The position numbers and the translations under genes are program-made. Below, in pieces: positions 1-6,253 of a stretch of DNA of 8,911 nucleotides. Within the stretch, counting starts at the first letter, position 1. Every line of letters begins with the position of its first letter. The notes under the pieces were generated by a model that worked only from the letters and a program-made list of their open reading frames with translations, searched no databases and was not told where the DNA came from. This DNA is from Clostridiales bacterium (GTDB lineage Bacteria > Bacillota > Clostridia > Tissierellales > Dethiosulfatibacteraceae): contig DPPH01000279.1 of assembly GCA_003539375.1 (NCBI GenBank), positions 1 to 8,911 on the forward strand, read 5' to 3'.

Positions 1-29
1 TGAGCTTGTTCTTTGAAATTAATAGTCAT
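1..29 (-). CDS. 5' end of an unidentified gene, cut by the window edge
   Basis: Only the first nine codons are visible, reading M-T-I-N-F-K-E-Q-A, with an ATG at 29-27. The start is supported by a GGAGG seven bases upstream and by a well-formed promoter at 143-171 on the same strand. Nine residues are too few to assign a family. The gene lies downstream of the CDF/SpoIIM-like unit but is separated from it by a predicted terminator (254-287), so it probably has its own transcript with a leader of roughly 105-110 nt. Confidence 0.55.
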
Positions 30-35
30 AGATTA

Positions 36-41
36 TCCTCC
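36..41 (-). promoter_or_regulatory. Ribosome binding site of the left-edge gene
   Basis: The minus strand reads AAAGGAGGATAATCT directly before the ATG at 29-27. A near-perfect Shine-Dalgarno core at good spacing is the main reason to believe that this short visible fragment is a real gene start. Confidence 0.6.
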
Positions 42-85
42 TTTATTGTTTTGTGAAATGATTGGGTGGTTAATAAATGTATATT

Positions 86-122
86 AGTAAATCCCATTTA
101 CTCATGTTCATTTTTAAATGAA
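86..122 (-). promoter_or_regulatory. Two adjacent small hairpins in the leader of the left-edge gene
   Basis: The first is AGTAAATCCCATTTACT (86-102), a perfect 7-bp stem with a 3-nt loop. The second is TTCATTTTTAAATGAA (107-122), a perfect 7-bp stem with a 2-nt loop. They are 4 nt apart, downstream of the predicted start site and upstream of the ribosome binding site. They could be weak RNA hairpins or protein-binding dyads. Their function is unknown, and AT-rich sequence yields short dyads by chance. Confidence 0.35.
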
Positions 123-142
123 TTGTTAACTATTTTTAATAT

Positions 143-171
143 ATTATAATATAAATTTCTTTATATAACAA
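143..171 (-). promoter_or_regulatory. Predicted sigma-A-type promoter of the left-edge gene
   Basis: On the minus strand there is a -35 box TTGTTA (171-166; 4 of 6 matches to TTGACA), a 17-nt spacer, and a perfect -10 box TATAAT (148-143). It points toward the ATG at 29 and would give a leader of a little over 100 nt. The region is extremely AT-rich, so a perfect -10 alone would mean little. The correct spacing and position make it credible. Confidence 0.5.
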
Positions 172-253
172 CACCATATTGTAATTTCTGTAATAATTAA
201 AATATTAACGTTTGCATGGCATGAACACTTGTTTTTATTTCGTAAATTATATA

Positions 254-287
254 AAAAAACAACCCTTTTATCAAAAGATTGTTTTTT
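254..287 (-). terminator. Hairpin terminator of the CDF/SpoIIM-like unit
   Basis: The outer stem pairs AAAAAACAA (254-262) with TTGTTTTTT (279-287). The inner stem pairs CTTTT (265-269) with AAAAG (273-277) around a 3-nt loop, with a small internal mismatch between them. On the minus strand the hairpin runs straight into a T-rich tract, which is the expected form for an intrinsic terminator about 50 nt after the SpoIIM-like stop. The stem is mostly A-T, so it is weaker than a GC-rich terminator. It could also act on plus-strand transcripts. Confidence 0.55.
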
Positions 288-335
288 ATATATTACCATT
301 AATTAACATTTATATTCTAATTTCCAATTATCATT

Positions 336-950
336 TTATAAATTAATTATCATGTATGCTTCTCTTAATGCTGCAGTGCTTAAAATTATAAAACTTATTA
401 TTATACCGATTACATTTTGTCTCTTCATTTTTCCCTTTTTATTTTTAGGTATAGGTCTTGAGGATGTTTTAAGGTCTTTGGAGTAATTCGCAGTAATAAA
501 ATCCGTTGATACTGCAAACAATACTCCAGCCATCATTTCATATAATCCACTTCTTCCTAAAACACTAAAGCTTGGTGCCATTTTCTGTCCGATAGAAATA
601 CTGAAGGAGTTAGTTCCCAGTACTATTCCGTACATTATCATCCAGGCTATTGGTATTAGATATCCAAAGGAAAAGTTTTTTACTTTTAGTATGTAGTTCC
701 CAATGAGAATTAACACCCATCCTACTGAATTCAACCCAAATATTGTTAAGAACTCCTTTATTAATGTTTCTGATGCCACATTTCCTGCCATTCCTGGAAG
801 GATTCCTATTCCTCTTATTATTCCCTCTGGAAGTATTAGGTAAGAGATAGTCCATGATAGGACAAATAGTATTAAACTTATAATATAAAGAGTCATGAAT
901 CTTACAGTGATGCTTTTTTCCCCAAGTTTTTCATTGATATATTTTTTCAT
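336..950 (-). CDS. SpoIIM-like (DUF95/COG1300-type) multi-pass membrane protein
   Basis: This is a 204-residue integral membrane protein with about five predicted helices (near 18-39, 68-88, 96-115, 134-152 and 179-197) and a basic loop at about 157-178 that is probably cytoplasmic. The layout resembles the SpoIIM superfamily: N74 in the second helix, G-T-N (112-114) at the end of the third, a G-L-Y-E (135-138) segment like the family's HGxxE motif, and a last helix ending A-A-L-R-E-A-Y (193-199), like the family's AAxxEA ending. I judged this by eye, so the family call is tentative. SpoIIM itself acts in engulfment with SpoIID and SpoIIP. Relatives with this fold occur widely in non-sporulation contexts, and the basic loop and the partner here do not suggest the DMP complex. 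The ATG overlaps the CDF stop as TAATG, implying translational coupling. Only a weak GAAGGGA lies 11 nt upstream. Confidence 0.6.
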   Translation of the reverse strand: MKKYINEKLGEKSITVRFMTLYIISLILFVLSWTISYLILPEGIIRGIGILPGMAGNVASETLIKEFLTIFGLNSVGWVLILIGNYILKVKNFSFGYLIPIAWMIMYGIVLGTNSFSISIGQKMAPSFSVLGRSGLYEMMAGVLFAVSTDFITANYSKDLKTSSRPIPKNKKGKMKRQNVIGIIISFIILSTAALREAYMIINL

Positions 951-1840
951 TAGAACATTTTCCCTTCACATTCTTCAGTTTCGTATTCCATTTCTATGGT
1001 TACATGTTCAATGTTTTTTTCTTTAAGTAACTTTCTTATATTTTTTTTAAGATTTATTATATCTTGACTGTTATAGCTGTCAGGTATTTTAACGTGAGTA
1101 CTTAACATGTTTCTCTCACCTTCTATAGTCCAGATGTGGGTATGGTGAACAGATAAGGCTTCGGTTTTTTCTTCTACTAATTTTTCTATTTCTTCTATAG
1201 ATATATCTTCCGGTACTCCCTGTAAGAATACATTCATAACTTTTTTAAGGTTTTTCACTACATTGTACAATATATATATTGTAATACCCATTGATAGTAG
1301 TGGATCAATGATAGGTAGGTCTTTAAAGTTTAAAATAATACTGCCAATCAGTACTACTACCCATCCCAGTACATCTTCTAGAAGATGCCATGTTACTACT
1401 TTTTCATTTAAAGACTTTCCTTTTCTAAGTCTTAAGACAGCTGCTCCATTGATAAAAATTCCTAAAACAGCAAAAGCAATCATCCCTTTTGCATTTACGG
1501 GCTCGGGATTGAATATCCGAGGTATAGCTCTAGATAATATAAGTACAGACCCTCCGAGTAAAACTATGCTGTTAATTAAGGCTCCCAGCAGAGAGAATCT
1601 TGAATATCCAAAAGAAAATTTATAATCTGGTCCTTTTTTTGAATAATTTTGCAGATACCATGATACCCCTAAAGAAAGAGAATCTCCTAAATCATGAAGG
1701 GCATCTGAAAGTATAGCCATACTATTTGTCCAGAATCCTCCTATTATCTCTATAATTGTAAATGCTAGGTTTAGAAAAAAAGCGATTTTTATATTCCCGG
1801 TTTCGTGATGATGTCCTGAATGGTCGTGGTCGTGTGCCAT
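950..1840 (-). CDS. Cation diffusion facilitator, zinc-type exporter (CzcD/ZitB-like)
   Basis: The 296-residue protein should export Zn2+ (possibly also Co2+ or Cd2+) from the cytoplasm by H+ antiport. A His-rich tail (H-D-H-D-H-S-G-H-H-H, residues 3-12) precedes six helices, near 17-36, 40-60, 84-103, 118-136, 150-170 and 176-194. The transport-site residues are H49 and D53 in helix 2 (within S-D-A-L-H-D-L-G-D) and H152 and D156 in helix 5 (H-L-L-E-D). This HD-HD arrangement is typical of zinc-selecting CDFs. The cytoplasmic metal-sensing domain (about 205-290) has V-H-H-T-H-I-W (231-237), H249, H279 and C291. The length is normal for the family. The start has AGAGGTGA five bases upstream. 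Its stop overlaps the start of the SpoIIM-like gene, so the two are almost certainly one transcript. Confidence 0.93.
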   Translation of the reverse strand: MAHDHDHSGHHHETGNIKIAFFLNLAFTIIEIIGGFWTNSMAILSDALHDLGDSLSLGVSWYLQNYSKKGPDYKFSFGYSRFSLLGALINSIVLLGGSVLILSRAIPRIFNPEPVNAKGMIAFAVLGIFINGAAVLRLRKGKSLNEKVVTWHLLEDVLGWVVVLIGSIILNFKDLPIIDPLLSMGITIYILYNVVKNLKKVMNVFLQGVPEDISIEEIEKLVEEKTEALSVHHTHIWTIEGERNMLSTHVKIPDSYNSQDIINLKKNIRKLLKEKNIEHVTIEMEYETEECEGKMF

Positions 1841-1869
1841 ATTTTCACCTCTTTATGTATGCTTAATTC

Positions 1870-1907
1870 TATAGTACTATATTAATACATATATATATGT
1901 TTGTAAA
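1870..1907 (-). promoter_or_regulatory. Predicted CDF promoter with palindromic candidate operators
   Basis: On the minus strand there is a -35 box TTTACA (1907-1902; 5 of 6), a 17-nt spacer, and a -10 box TAATAT (1884-1879; 4 of 6). A perfect 14-bp palindrome ACATATATATATGT (1887-1900) sits entirely in the spacer. A perfect 12-bp palindrome TATAGTACTATA (1870-1881) covers the end of the -10 box and the likely start site. Spacer and start-site dyads are usual positions for metal-responsive regulators of the ArsR or MerR type. The spacer is not lengthened to 19-20 nt as in classical MerR promoters. The regulator is not in the window. Confidence 0.4.
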
Positions 1908-1910
1908 TTA

Positions 1911-1938
1911 TAAGAGACCGATTAATTTCGGTCTCTTA
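1911..1938 (-). terminator. Hairpin at the end of the MoaD-AOR unit
   Basis: A perfect 10-bp stem, TAAGAGACCG (1911-1920) with CGGTCTCTTA (1929-1938), closes an 8-nt loop. It lies 8 nt beyond the stop of the second AOR. On the minus strand it is followed by TAATTTAC, so the U-tract is short and interrupted. Termination may be incomplete, with some read-through into the CDF promoter just beyond it. On the plus strand it is followed by ATTTAATC, also a poor tail. Confidence 0.65.
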
Positions 1939-1945
1939 ATTTAAT

Positions 1946-3814
1946 CTACAATCCTAATCTATTTAATGTTTCTTGAGTAGGATAACCACTTTTATCCCAG
2001 CCTAGTTTGCTGTAGTAGTATTCTTTCATTTCTTTAAATTTATCTTTATCTAATGATACACCTTCTAAAGCTCCATTTTCCAGCGGTTGATATAATCTTT
2101 CAGGTAATTTTTCATGACTCTCATCTATACCAAGATTATAGTTTGCTATCCTAGCAGCTGTAATACCTCTTTCGCCTACTTCCATGCATTCTTCAGGAGT
2201 AACATCCCATCCAGATGATGCTTTTATCAATTCCATGAACTTATCCATTGGCATTGATCCAGTAGGTTCCGGTATAAAATCACACATGCCTACCATATTT
2301 AGGAAGCTCCACCATTTTTCCATTATGGAGTAGTATTCTGCTTTATTTTCTCCATATTTCATTGGATCTACAGGTTTTTCTAATCCTATAATTCTTGCTT
2401 TTTCCATAAGAGGTCCCTCTTCAGTAATTCTTGTATCATGAGCTGCCTGCATATGGTCTGCTCCTGTTGGTGATACTGAATATCCTAAGCCTACACCTAC
2501 TTTTCCTCTAGGTTCATGCATAGGAAGTTCTTGGCCTTTCACTTGCATAGCAAACTCTTCTGATCCATTTCCGAAAATTTCAGCTGATTTTTTTACTCCT
2601 TGAGAAAGTATTTTTCCAAGACCTTTTTTTTCTGATATATCTTTAATCAGCTTAAGTAGTGCTTCTTCATTTCCAAAATTTAGTTCAATACCTTCTGTAT
2701 CGGTTTTATCAATTATTCCTCTTTCATAGCATTCCATAGCAAAGGATATTGAAACTCCTGTTGAAATAGTATCTAATCCCAAGTCGTTGCACATTTCATT
2801 AGCTTTTGCTATAACATCAAGATTGCCTATGCCACACATTGATCCCATTGCTCCAATTGTTTCGTATTCCGGACCACCAAATTTTGAGTCAACATTTATT
2901 TTATCGTTATTTACTTCAACTACTCTTTTACATCTTACTGGACAACCGTAACATCCACCTCTTTGGGTCAATATAGTATCTGCCATAGTTTGTCCGGATA
3001 TTTCTTTCGCTTTTTCGAAAGATCCATGCCTAAAGTTTCTAGTTGGAAGCATTCCTGATTTATCAAGACTTTCGACTCCACCTGCTGTTCCATATAAATG
3101 TAATCCTTTAGCTGATGGATGATCTTTTTGATGTTTTGCATACCATCTGCTTATTTCTTTTACTTTATCTTCATCTTTGAAGTTTATTCCTTTAGTTCCT
3201 TTAACTGCAACGGCTTTTAATTTCTTGCTTCCCATTACAGCACCCATGCCATTTCTACCACAGGCATGTTTTAGGTCGTTTATTACACAAGCATAGTTAA
3301 CTTGGTTTTCTCCCCCTTGACCTATTTGAGATAATTTAATACTTTTGTCATTATTTTCTTCTTTTATTATGTCGTTTACTTCTCCATTTCCTTTTCCCCA
3401 TAAATGAGATGCATCTTTTATCTTAACTTCTTCATCTTTGATAAGCAAATAAACAGGTTTTTCTGATTTGCCTTCAAATATTATTCCATCCCATCCTGCT
3501 TTTTTTAGTTCAGGTGCTATGAATCCTCCTGATTCAGATATACCAAATCCTCCTGTTATAGGAGATTTTGCACCTAGTACCATTCGTGAAGTACCTCCCG
3601 TTGGTATCCCGGATACTAAACCAGTCATAAAATATAGGGGGTTTTCTTCTGAGAATGGATCAGTGTCCTTATCTACACTATCTTTTAGGTAGTGATACAC
3701 CAATCCTTTCCCTCCCATATACTTTCGCATAATTTCTTCTGATAATTTTTCTTCTCCAATTTCACCGGTTGTTAAATTAACCTTTAAAATATTTCCTGAA
3801 TAACCGTAACTCAT
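1946..3814 (-). CDS. Aldehyde:ferredoxin oxidoreductase, tungsten type (second copy)
   Basis: This 622-residue cytoplasmic enzyme oxidises aldehydes to carboxylates with ferredoxin as acceptor, or runs in reverse. It uses a tungsto-bispyranopterin and a [4Fe-4S] cluster. Cluster ligands are C288, C291, C295 (C-x2-C-x3-C) and the distant C511 in N-M-V-G-M-C. Pterin-domain signatures include G-G-K-G-L (34-38), T-S-R (75-77), G-R-N-G-M-G-A-V-M-G-S-K-K-L-K (186-200) and P-E-Y-E-T-I (315-320). E317 or E319 and H454 in G-A-D-H probably correspond to the catalytic Glu/His pair of Pyrococcus AOR. The substrate cannot be told from sequence. It follows the first copy by 131 bp with its own good site (GAGAGGAGAGG). 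A weak internal promoter is possible (TTTACA at 3911-3906, 16-nt spacer, TAAATT), so it may be made separately from the first copy. Confidence 0.94.
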   Translation of the reverse strand: MSYGYSGNILKVNLTTGEIGEEKLSEEIMRKYMGGKGLVYHYLKDSVDKDTDPFSEENPLYFMTGLVSGIPTGGTSRMVLGAKSPITGGFGISESGGFIAPELKKAGWDGIIFEGKSEKPVYLLIKDEEVKIKDASHLWGKGNGEVNDIIKEENNDKSIKLSQIGQGGENQVNYACVINDLKHACGRNGMGAVMGSKKLKAVAVKGTKGINFKDEDKVKEISRWYAKHQKDHPSAKGLHLYGTAGGVESLDKSGMLPTRNFRHGSFEKAKEISGQTMADTILTQRGGCYGCPVRCKRVVEVNNDKINVDSKFGGPEYETIGAMGSMCGIGNLDVIAKANEMCNDLGLDTISTGVSISFAMECYERGIIDKTDTEGIELNFGNEEALLKLIKDISEKKGLGKILSQGVKKSAEIFGNGSEEFAMQVKGQELPMHEPRGKVGVGLGYSVSPTGADHMQAAHDTRITEEGPLMEKARIIGLEKPVDPMKYGENKAEYYSIMEKWWSFLNMVGMCDFIPEPTGSMPMDKFMELIKASSGWDVTPEECMEVGERGITAARIANYNLGIDESHEKLPERLYQPLENGALEGVSLDKDKFKEMKEYYYSKLGWDKSGYPTQETLNRLGL

Positions 3815-3932
3815 AAAACCTCTCCTCTCATTTTTAACTCTATTAATATTTTTACACTAAAACAGAAGGTTTTATACAAAAATAATTTATAAAAGTTAGT
3901 TCTATTGTAAAATGCTATATTTATGTTTATTC

Positions 3933-5801
3933 TTAAAGAGCTAATTTCTCTAAGGTTTCTTGTGTAGGATAACCTTCTTTATCCCATCCCATCATTTTAT
4001 AGTACTCCTGCTTGGTATCTAAAAATTTATCTCTATCCATTGATACTCCTTTAAGATGTCCATTTTCAAGTGGTTGATAAAATCTTTTTGGAAGCTCTTC
4101 GGTTTTTTCATCTACTCCTAATTCGTAATTTAATTTTCTCGCGGCTGTAATACCTCTTTCTCCTATCTCCATGCATTCTTCTGGAGTAACATCCCAACCT
4201 GTAGCTGAATTAATCAGTTCGATAAATTTATCTATAGGCATTGAACCTCTAGGAGCTGGTACAAAATCACACATCCCAATCATATTTAGAAAGCTCCACC
4301 ATTTTTCCATTGTAGAATAATAATATGCCTTTTCTTTTCCATATCCCATAGGATCAGTTGGCTGAGTTAATCCCAGTACTTTTACAGAGTCTAAGATTGG
4401 TCCTTCATCTGCAAGTGACGTATCATGCTGGGCTTGAACGTGGTCCGCCCCGGTTGGTGATAGTGAGTAGCCCATTCCTACGCCTATTTTGCCTCTAGGA
4501 TCATGCATAGGTATTTCCTGACCTTTAACGTGCATAGCAAAATCATTTGAATCCTTACCGAATATTTCTGATGCTTTTTTTACACCTTGTGATAAGATGC
4601 TGCCAAATCCATCTTTATAAGCGATTTTCTTTATTAGGTTTAATAATGCATCTTCGTTTCCGAAATTTAATTCTATTCCTTCTGTATCATTCTTACTTAT
4701 AAGTCCCTTCTCGTAGCATTCCATTGCAAAAGAAATTGATACTCCTGTTGATATACTATCTAATCCATAGTCGTTACACATTTCGTGAGCTTTTGAAATT
4801 ATTTCTAAATCTCCAATTCCACAAAGGGATCCCATTGATGCTATTGTTTCGTATTCCGGTCCTCCAAATTTAGGATCTACTTTCATTTTTTCATTATCTA
4901 TTTCTACTACTCTTTTGCATCTTACAGGGCAGGCAAAACATCCTTCTCTTTTTATTAGCACAGTTTCTGCAAGTTTTTCTCCAGATATGTCTTCAGCTTT
5001 TTCAAAGGATCCTTGTTTGAAATTTCTTGTTGGAAGTATACCTGATTTATCTATTCCTAGAAGCCCTGCAGCTGTTCCATACATATATAAACCTTTTGAT
5101 AAGGGCTGGTCTTTTTGGTGTTTAGCATACCATTTACTTATTTCTGTTATTTTATCCTTATCTTTAAAATTAATACCCAAAGTTCCTTTTACTGCAACAG
5201 CTTTTAAATTTTTACTTCCCATTACAGCTCCCATTCCATTTCTACCGCAGGCATGTTTTAAATCATTGATAACACAAGCATATTGGACTTTGTTTTCTCC
5301 GGCCTGGCCAATCTGAGATAATTTAAGAGTTTTATCATCGTTTTCTTCTTTAATTATGTCGTTTACTTCACCGTTTCCTTTTCCCCAAAGATGAGATGCA
5401 TCTTTTATTTCAACTTTGTCATCTCTTATTAAAAGATATATCGGTTTGCTTGATACACCTTCAACTACAATACCATCCCATCCAGCTTTCTTTAACTCAG
5501 GAGCAATAAAACCTCCTGATTCAGATATCCCAAATCCACCGGTAATTGGAGATTTGGTTCCAATAATCATTCTTGACGTTCCTGCTGCAGGTATTCCTGA
5601 AGCTACTCCTGTCATAAAAAGCAGAGGGTTATCTTCCGAGTATGGGTCAGTATCTTTGTTAATACTATCCTTTAGATAATAGTATACCAGCCCTTTTCCT
5701 CCCATATATTTTCTCATGATTTCTCCAGGCAAATTTTCACTTTTAATTTCTCCTGTAGATAAATTTACTTTTAAAATTTTTCCTGAGTATCCGTAAGTCA
5801 T
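3933..5801 (-). CDS. Aldehyde:ferredoxin oxidoreductase, tungsten type (first copy)
   Basis: This is the same length as the neighbouring copy and aligns to it end to end without a gap, with about 457 of 622 residues identical by hand count. Every key residue is kept: cluster ligands C288, C291, C295 and C511, the P-E-Y-E-T-I segment (315-320), H454 in G-A-D-H, and the N-terminal G-G-K-G-L and T-S-R pterin contacts. Both copies therefore look functional. Differences cluster at 271-310 outside the Cys motif and at 461-490, where 18 of 30 positions differ, a possible substrate or partner surface. There is no signal peptide, so it is cytoplasmic. AGGAGG lies 9 nt before the ATG. The MoaD-like gene ends 80 bp upstream with no terminator visible between, which supports co-transcription. 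Some AOR-family members act on other aldehydes or even non-aldehyde substrates, so the substrate is left open. Confidence 0.94.
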   Translation of the reverse strand: MTYGYSGKILKVNLSTGEIKSENLPGEIMRKYMGGKGLVYYYLKDSINKDTDPYSEDNPLLFMTGVASGIPAAGTSRMIIGTKSPITGGFGISESGGFIAPELKKAGWDGIVVEGVSSKPIYLLIRDDKVEIKDASHLWGKGNGEVNDIIKEENDDKTLKLSQIGQAGENKVQYACVINDLKHACGRNGMGAVMGSKNLKAVAVKGTLGINFKDKDKITEISKWYAKHQKDQPLSKGLYMYGTAAGLLGIDKSGILPTRNFKQGSFEKAEDISGEKLAETVLIKREGCFACPVRCKRVVEIDNEKMKVDPKFGGPEYETIASMGSLCGIGDLEIISKAHEMCNDYGLDSISTGVSISFAMECYEKGLISKNDTEGIELNFGNEDALLNLIKKIAYKDGFGSILSQGVKKASEIFGKDSNDFAMHVKGQEIPMHDPRGKIGVGMGYSLSPTGADHVQAQHDTSLADEGPILDSVKVLGLTQPTDPMGYGKEKAYYYSTMEKWWSFLNMIGMCDFVPAPRGSMPIDKFIELINSATGWDVTPEECMEIGERGITAARKLNYELGVDEKTEELPKRFYQPLENGHLKGVSMDRDKFLDTKQEYYKMMGWDKEGYPTQETLEKLAL

Positions 5802-5881
5802 TTAATATCTCCTCCTGTTAGATTTTAAATTAATTAAATAAACTGCATTTATTGATTAAATGAGGGTATCAAAAAGAAAAA

Positions 5882-6106
5882 CTAACCTCCACCAATGATC
5901 GGTAGTACCGTTAATAGGTCATCGTTTTTTGCTATTGTATCTTTTTTTACCTTCTTATCATTTAAATAGAAATCAGCATATCCTAAATTTTTAACTCCTA
6001 GTTCTTCTAATATATCCACTACTTTTTTTGGTTCTTTAAGTTCGATTTCAATATTTTTCTTTAATTTATTATCATCAATAAAAATTTCACTTATCTCTAT
6101 TTTCAT
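5882..6106 (-). CDS. MoaD/ThiS-family sulfur carrier, probably for tungstopterin synthesis
   Basis: The 74-residue protein has the ubiquitin-like layout of MoaD/ThiS: a beta hairpin (1-24), a helix around V-V-D-I-L-E-E-L-G (29-37), the F-Y-L-N-D-K-K-V turn (46-53), and a C-terminal tail L-P-I-I-G-G-G. In this family the terminal Gly is adenylated by a MoeB/ThiF-type enzyme and converted to a thiocarboxylate that donates sulfur. With MoaE it makes the dithiolene of molybdopterin. The tail ends in three glycines rather than two. Its place directly upstream of two tungstopterin enzymes favours a MoaD role over a thiamine role. No MoaE, MoeB or other pterin gene is in view. A longer frame begins at 6148, but the ATG at 6106 has AAGGAGG six bases upstream, matches the family length and removes an implausible basic N-terminus. 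Confidence 0.85.
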   Translation of the reverse strand: MKIEISEIFIDDNKLKKNIEIELKEPKKVVDILEELGVKNLGYADFYLNDKKVKKDTIAKNDDLLTVLPIIGGG

Positions 6107-6112
6107 GATAAT

Positions 6113-6119
6113 CCTCCTT
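6113..6119 (-). promoter_or_regulatory. Ribosome binding site that fixes the MoaD-like start
   Basis: AAGGAGG on the minus strand lies six nucleotides before the ATG at 6106-6104. The in-frame upstream start at 6148 has no comparable site and would lie at or before the predicted transcription start, so the shorter form is chosen. Confidence 0.75.
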
Positions 6120-6156
6120 ACTGCTCTATTATATCTTTTACACCACACATAAATAC

Positions 6157-6185
6157 ATTATACATTAAATTCTAATTGTTTTCAT
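6157..6185 (-). promoter_or_regulatory. Predicted promoter of the MoaD-AOR unit
   Basis: The minus strand has a -35 box ATGAAA (6185-6180; 4 of 6), a 17-nt spacer and a perfect TATAAT (6162-6157). Transcription would begin near 6150, giving a leader of about 45 nt. A direct repeat TACATTA-TACATTA (6154-6167) spans the -10 box. The leader is too short to hold a molybdenum-cofactor riboswitch. Confidence 0.4.
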
Positions 6186-6213
6186 TTAGATTTTTTAATT
6201 TTAATGATAGAAT
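6185..6213 (+). promoter_or_regulatory. Predicted promoter of the MFS transporter gene
   Basis: The plus strand has TTTAGA (6185-6190; 4 of 6), a 17-nt spacer and TAGAAT (6208-6213; 5 of 6), about 40 bp before the ATG. Its -35 box touches the -35 box of the opposing MoaD-AOR promoter, so one bound regulator could control both directions. The boxes are modest matches in AT-rich sequence. Confidence 0.35.
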
Positions 6214-6253
6214 ATTATTTGTATGAAGAAAATAACAAGAAGGAGATTTCATC

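Larger units (their letters stand above)
30..335. other. 306-bp intergenic region, no gene seen
   Basis: This stretch separates the left-edge gene from the SpoIIM-like gene. It is very AT-rich and has stops in all frames. From low to high coordinate it holds the ribosome binding site of the left-edge gene, two small perfect hairpins in that gene's leader (86-102 and 107-122), its predicted promoter (143-171), and the terminator of the CDF unit (254-287). Between 172 and 253 I see nothing I can assign. A short near-repeat CATGGCATG lies at about 215-223. Confidence 0.6.

Noticed and set aside
610..855. Minus-strand 81-codon frame inside the SpoIIM-like gene
   Set aside because: It is an out-of-frame shadow with a hydrophilic, Asn-rich composition typical of AT-rich noncoding frames.
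336..950. True sporulation SpoIIM of the engulfment complex
   Set aside because: The gene is coupled to a zinc exporter, has a basic loop before the last helix and shows only partial motif agreement, so a broader superfamily call is safer.
1263..1625. Plus-strand open frame of 120 codons opposite the CDF gene
   Set aside because: The opposite strand carries a complete, motif-rich CDF protein. This frame has no recognisable domain.
3468..5679. Plus-strand open frames opposite the AOR genes (3468-3692, 4915-5316, 5416-5679)
   Set aside because: They are antisense shadows. Two of them lie at equivalent places in the two paralogues and give related peptides only because the AOR sequence below is conserved.
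5846..5862. Small dyad CATTTA-5-TAAATG between the MoaD-like and first AOR genes
   Set aside because: A 6-bp A/T-rich stem has no T-tract and no promoter context. It is most likely chance in AT-rich DNA.
6107..6148. Longer N-terminus for the MoaD-like protein from 6148
   Set aside because: The added 14 residues are basic and unlike the family, no ribosome site precedes that start, and a strong one precedes the ATG at 6106.
6107..6253. Molybdenum/tungsten cofactor riboswitch upstream of the MoaD-like gene
   Set aside because: The leader is only about 45 nt from the predicted start, is AT-rich and lacks the extended GC-containing helices of that RNA class.
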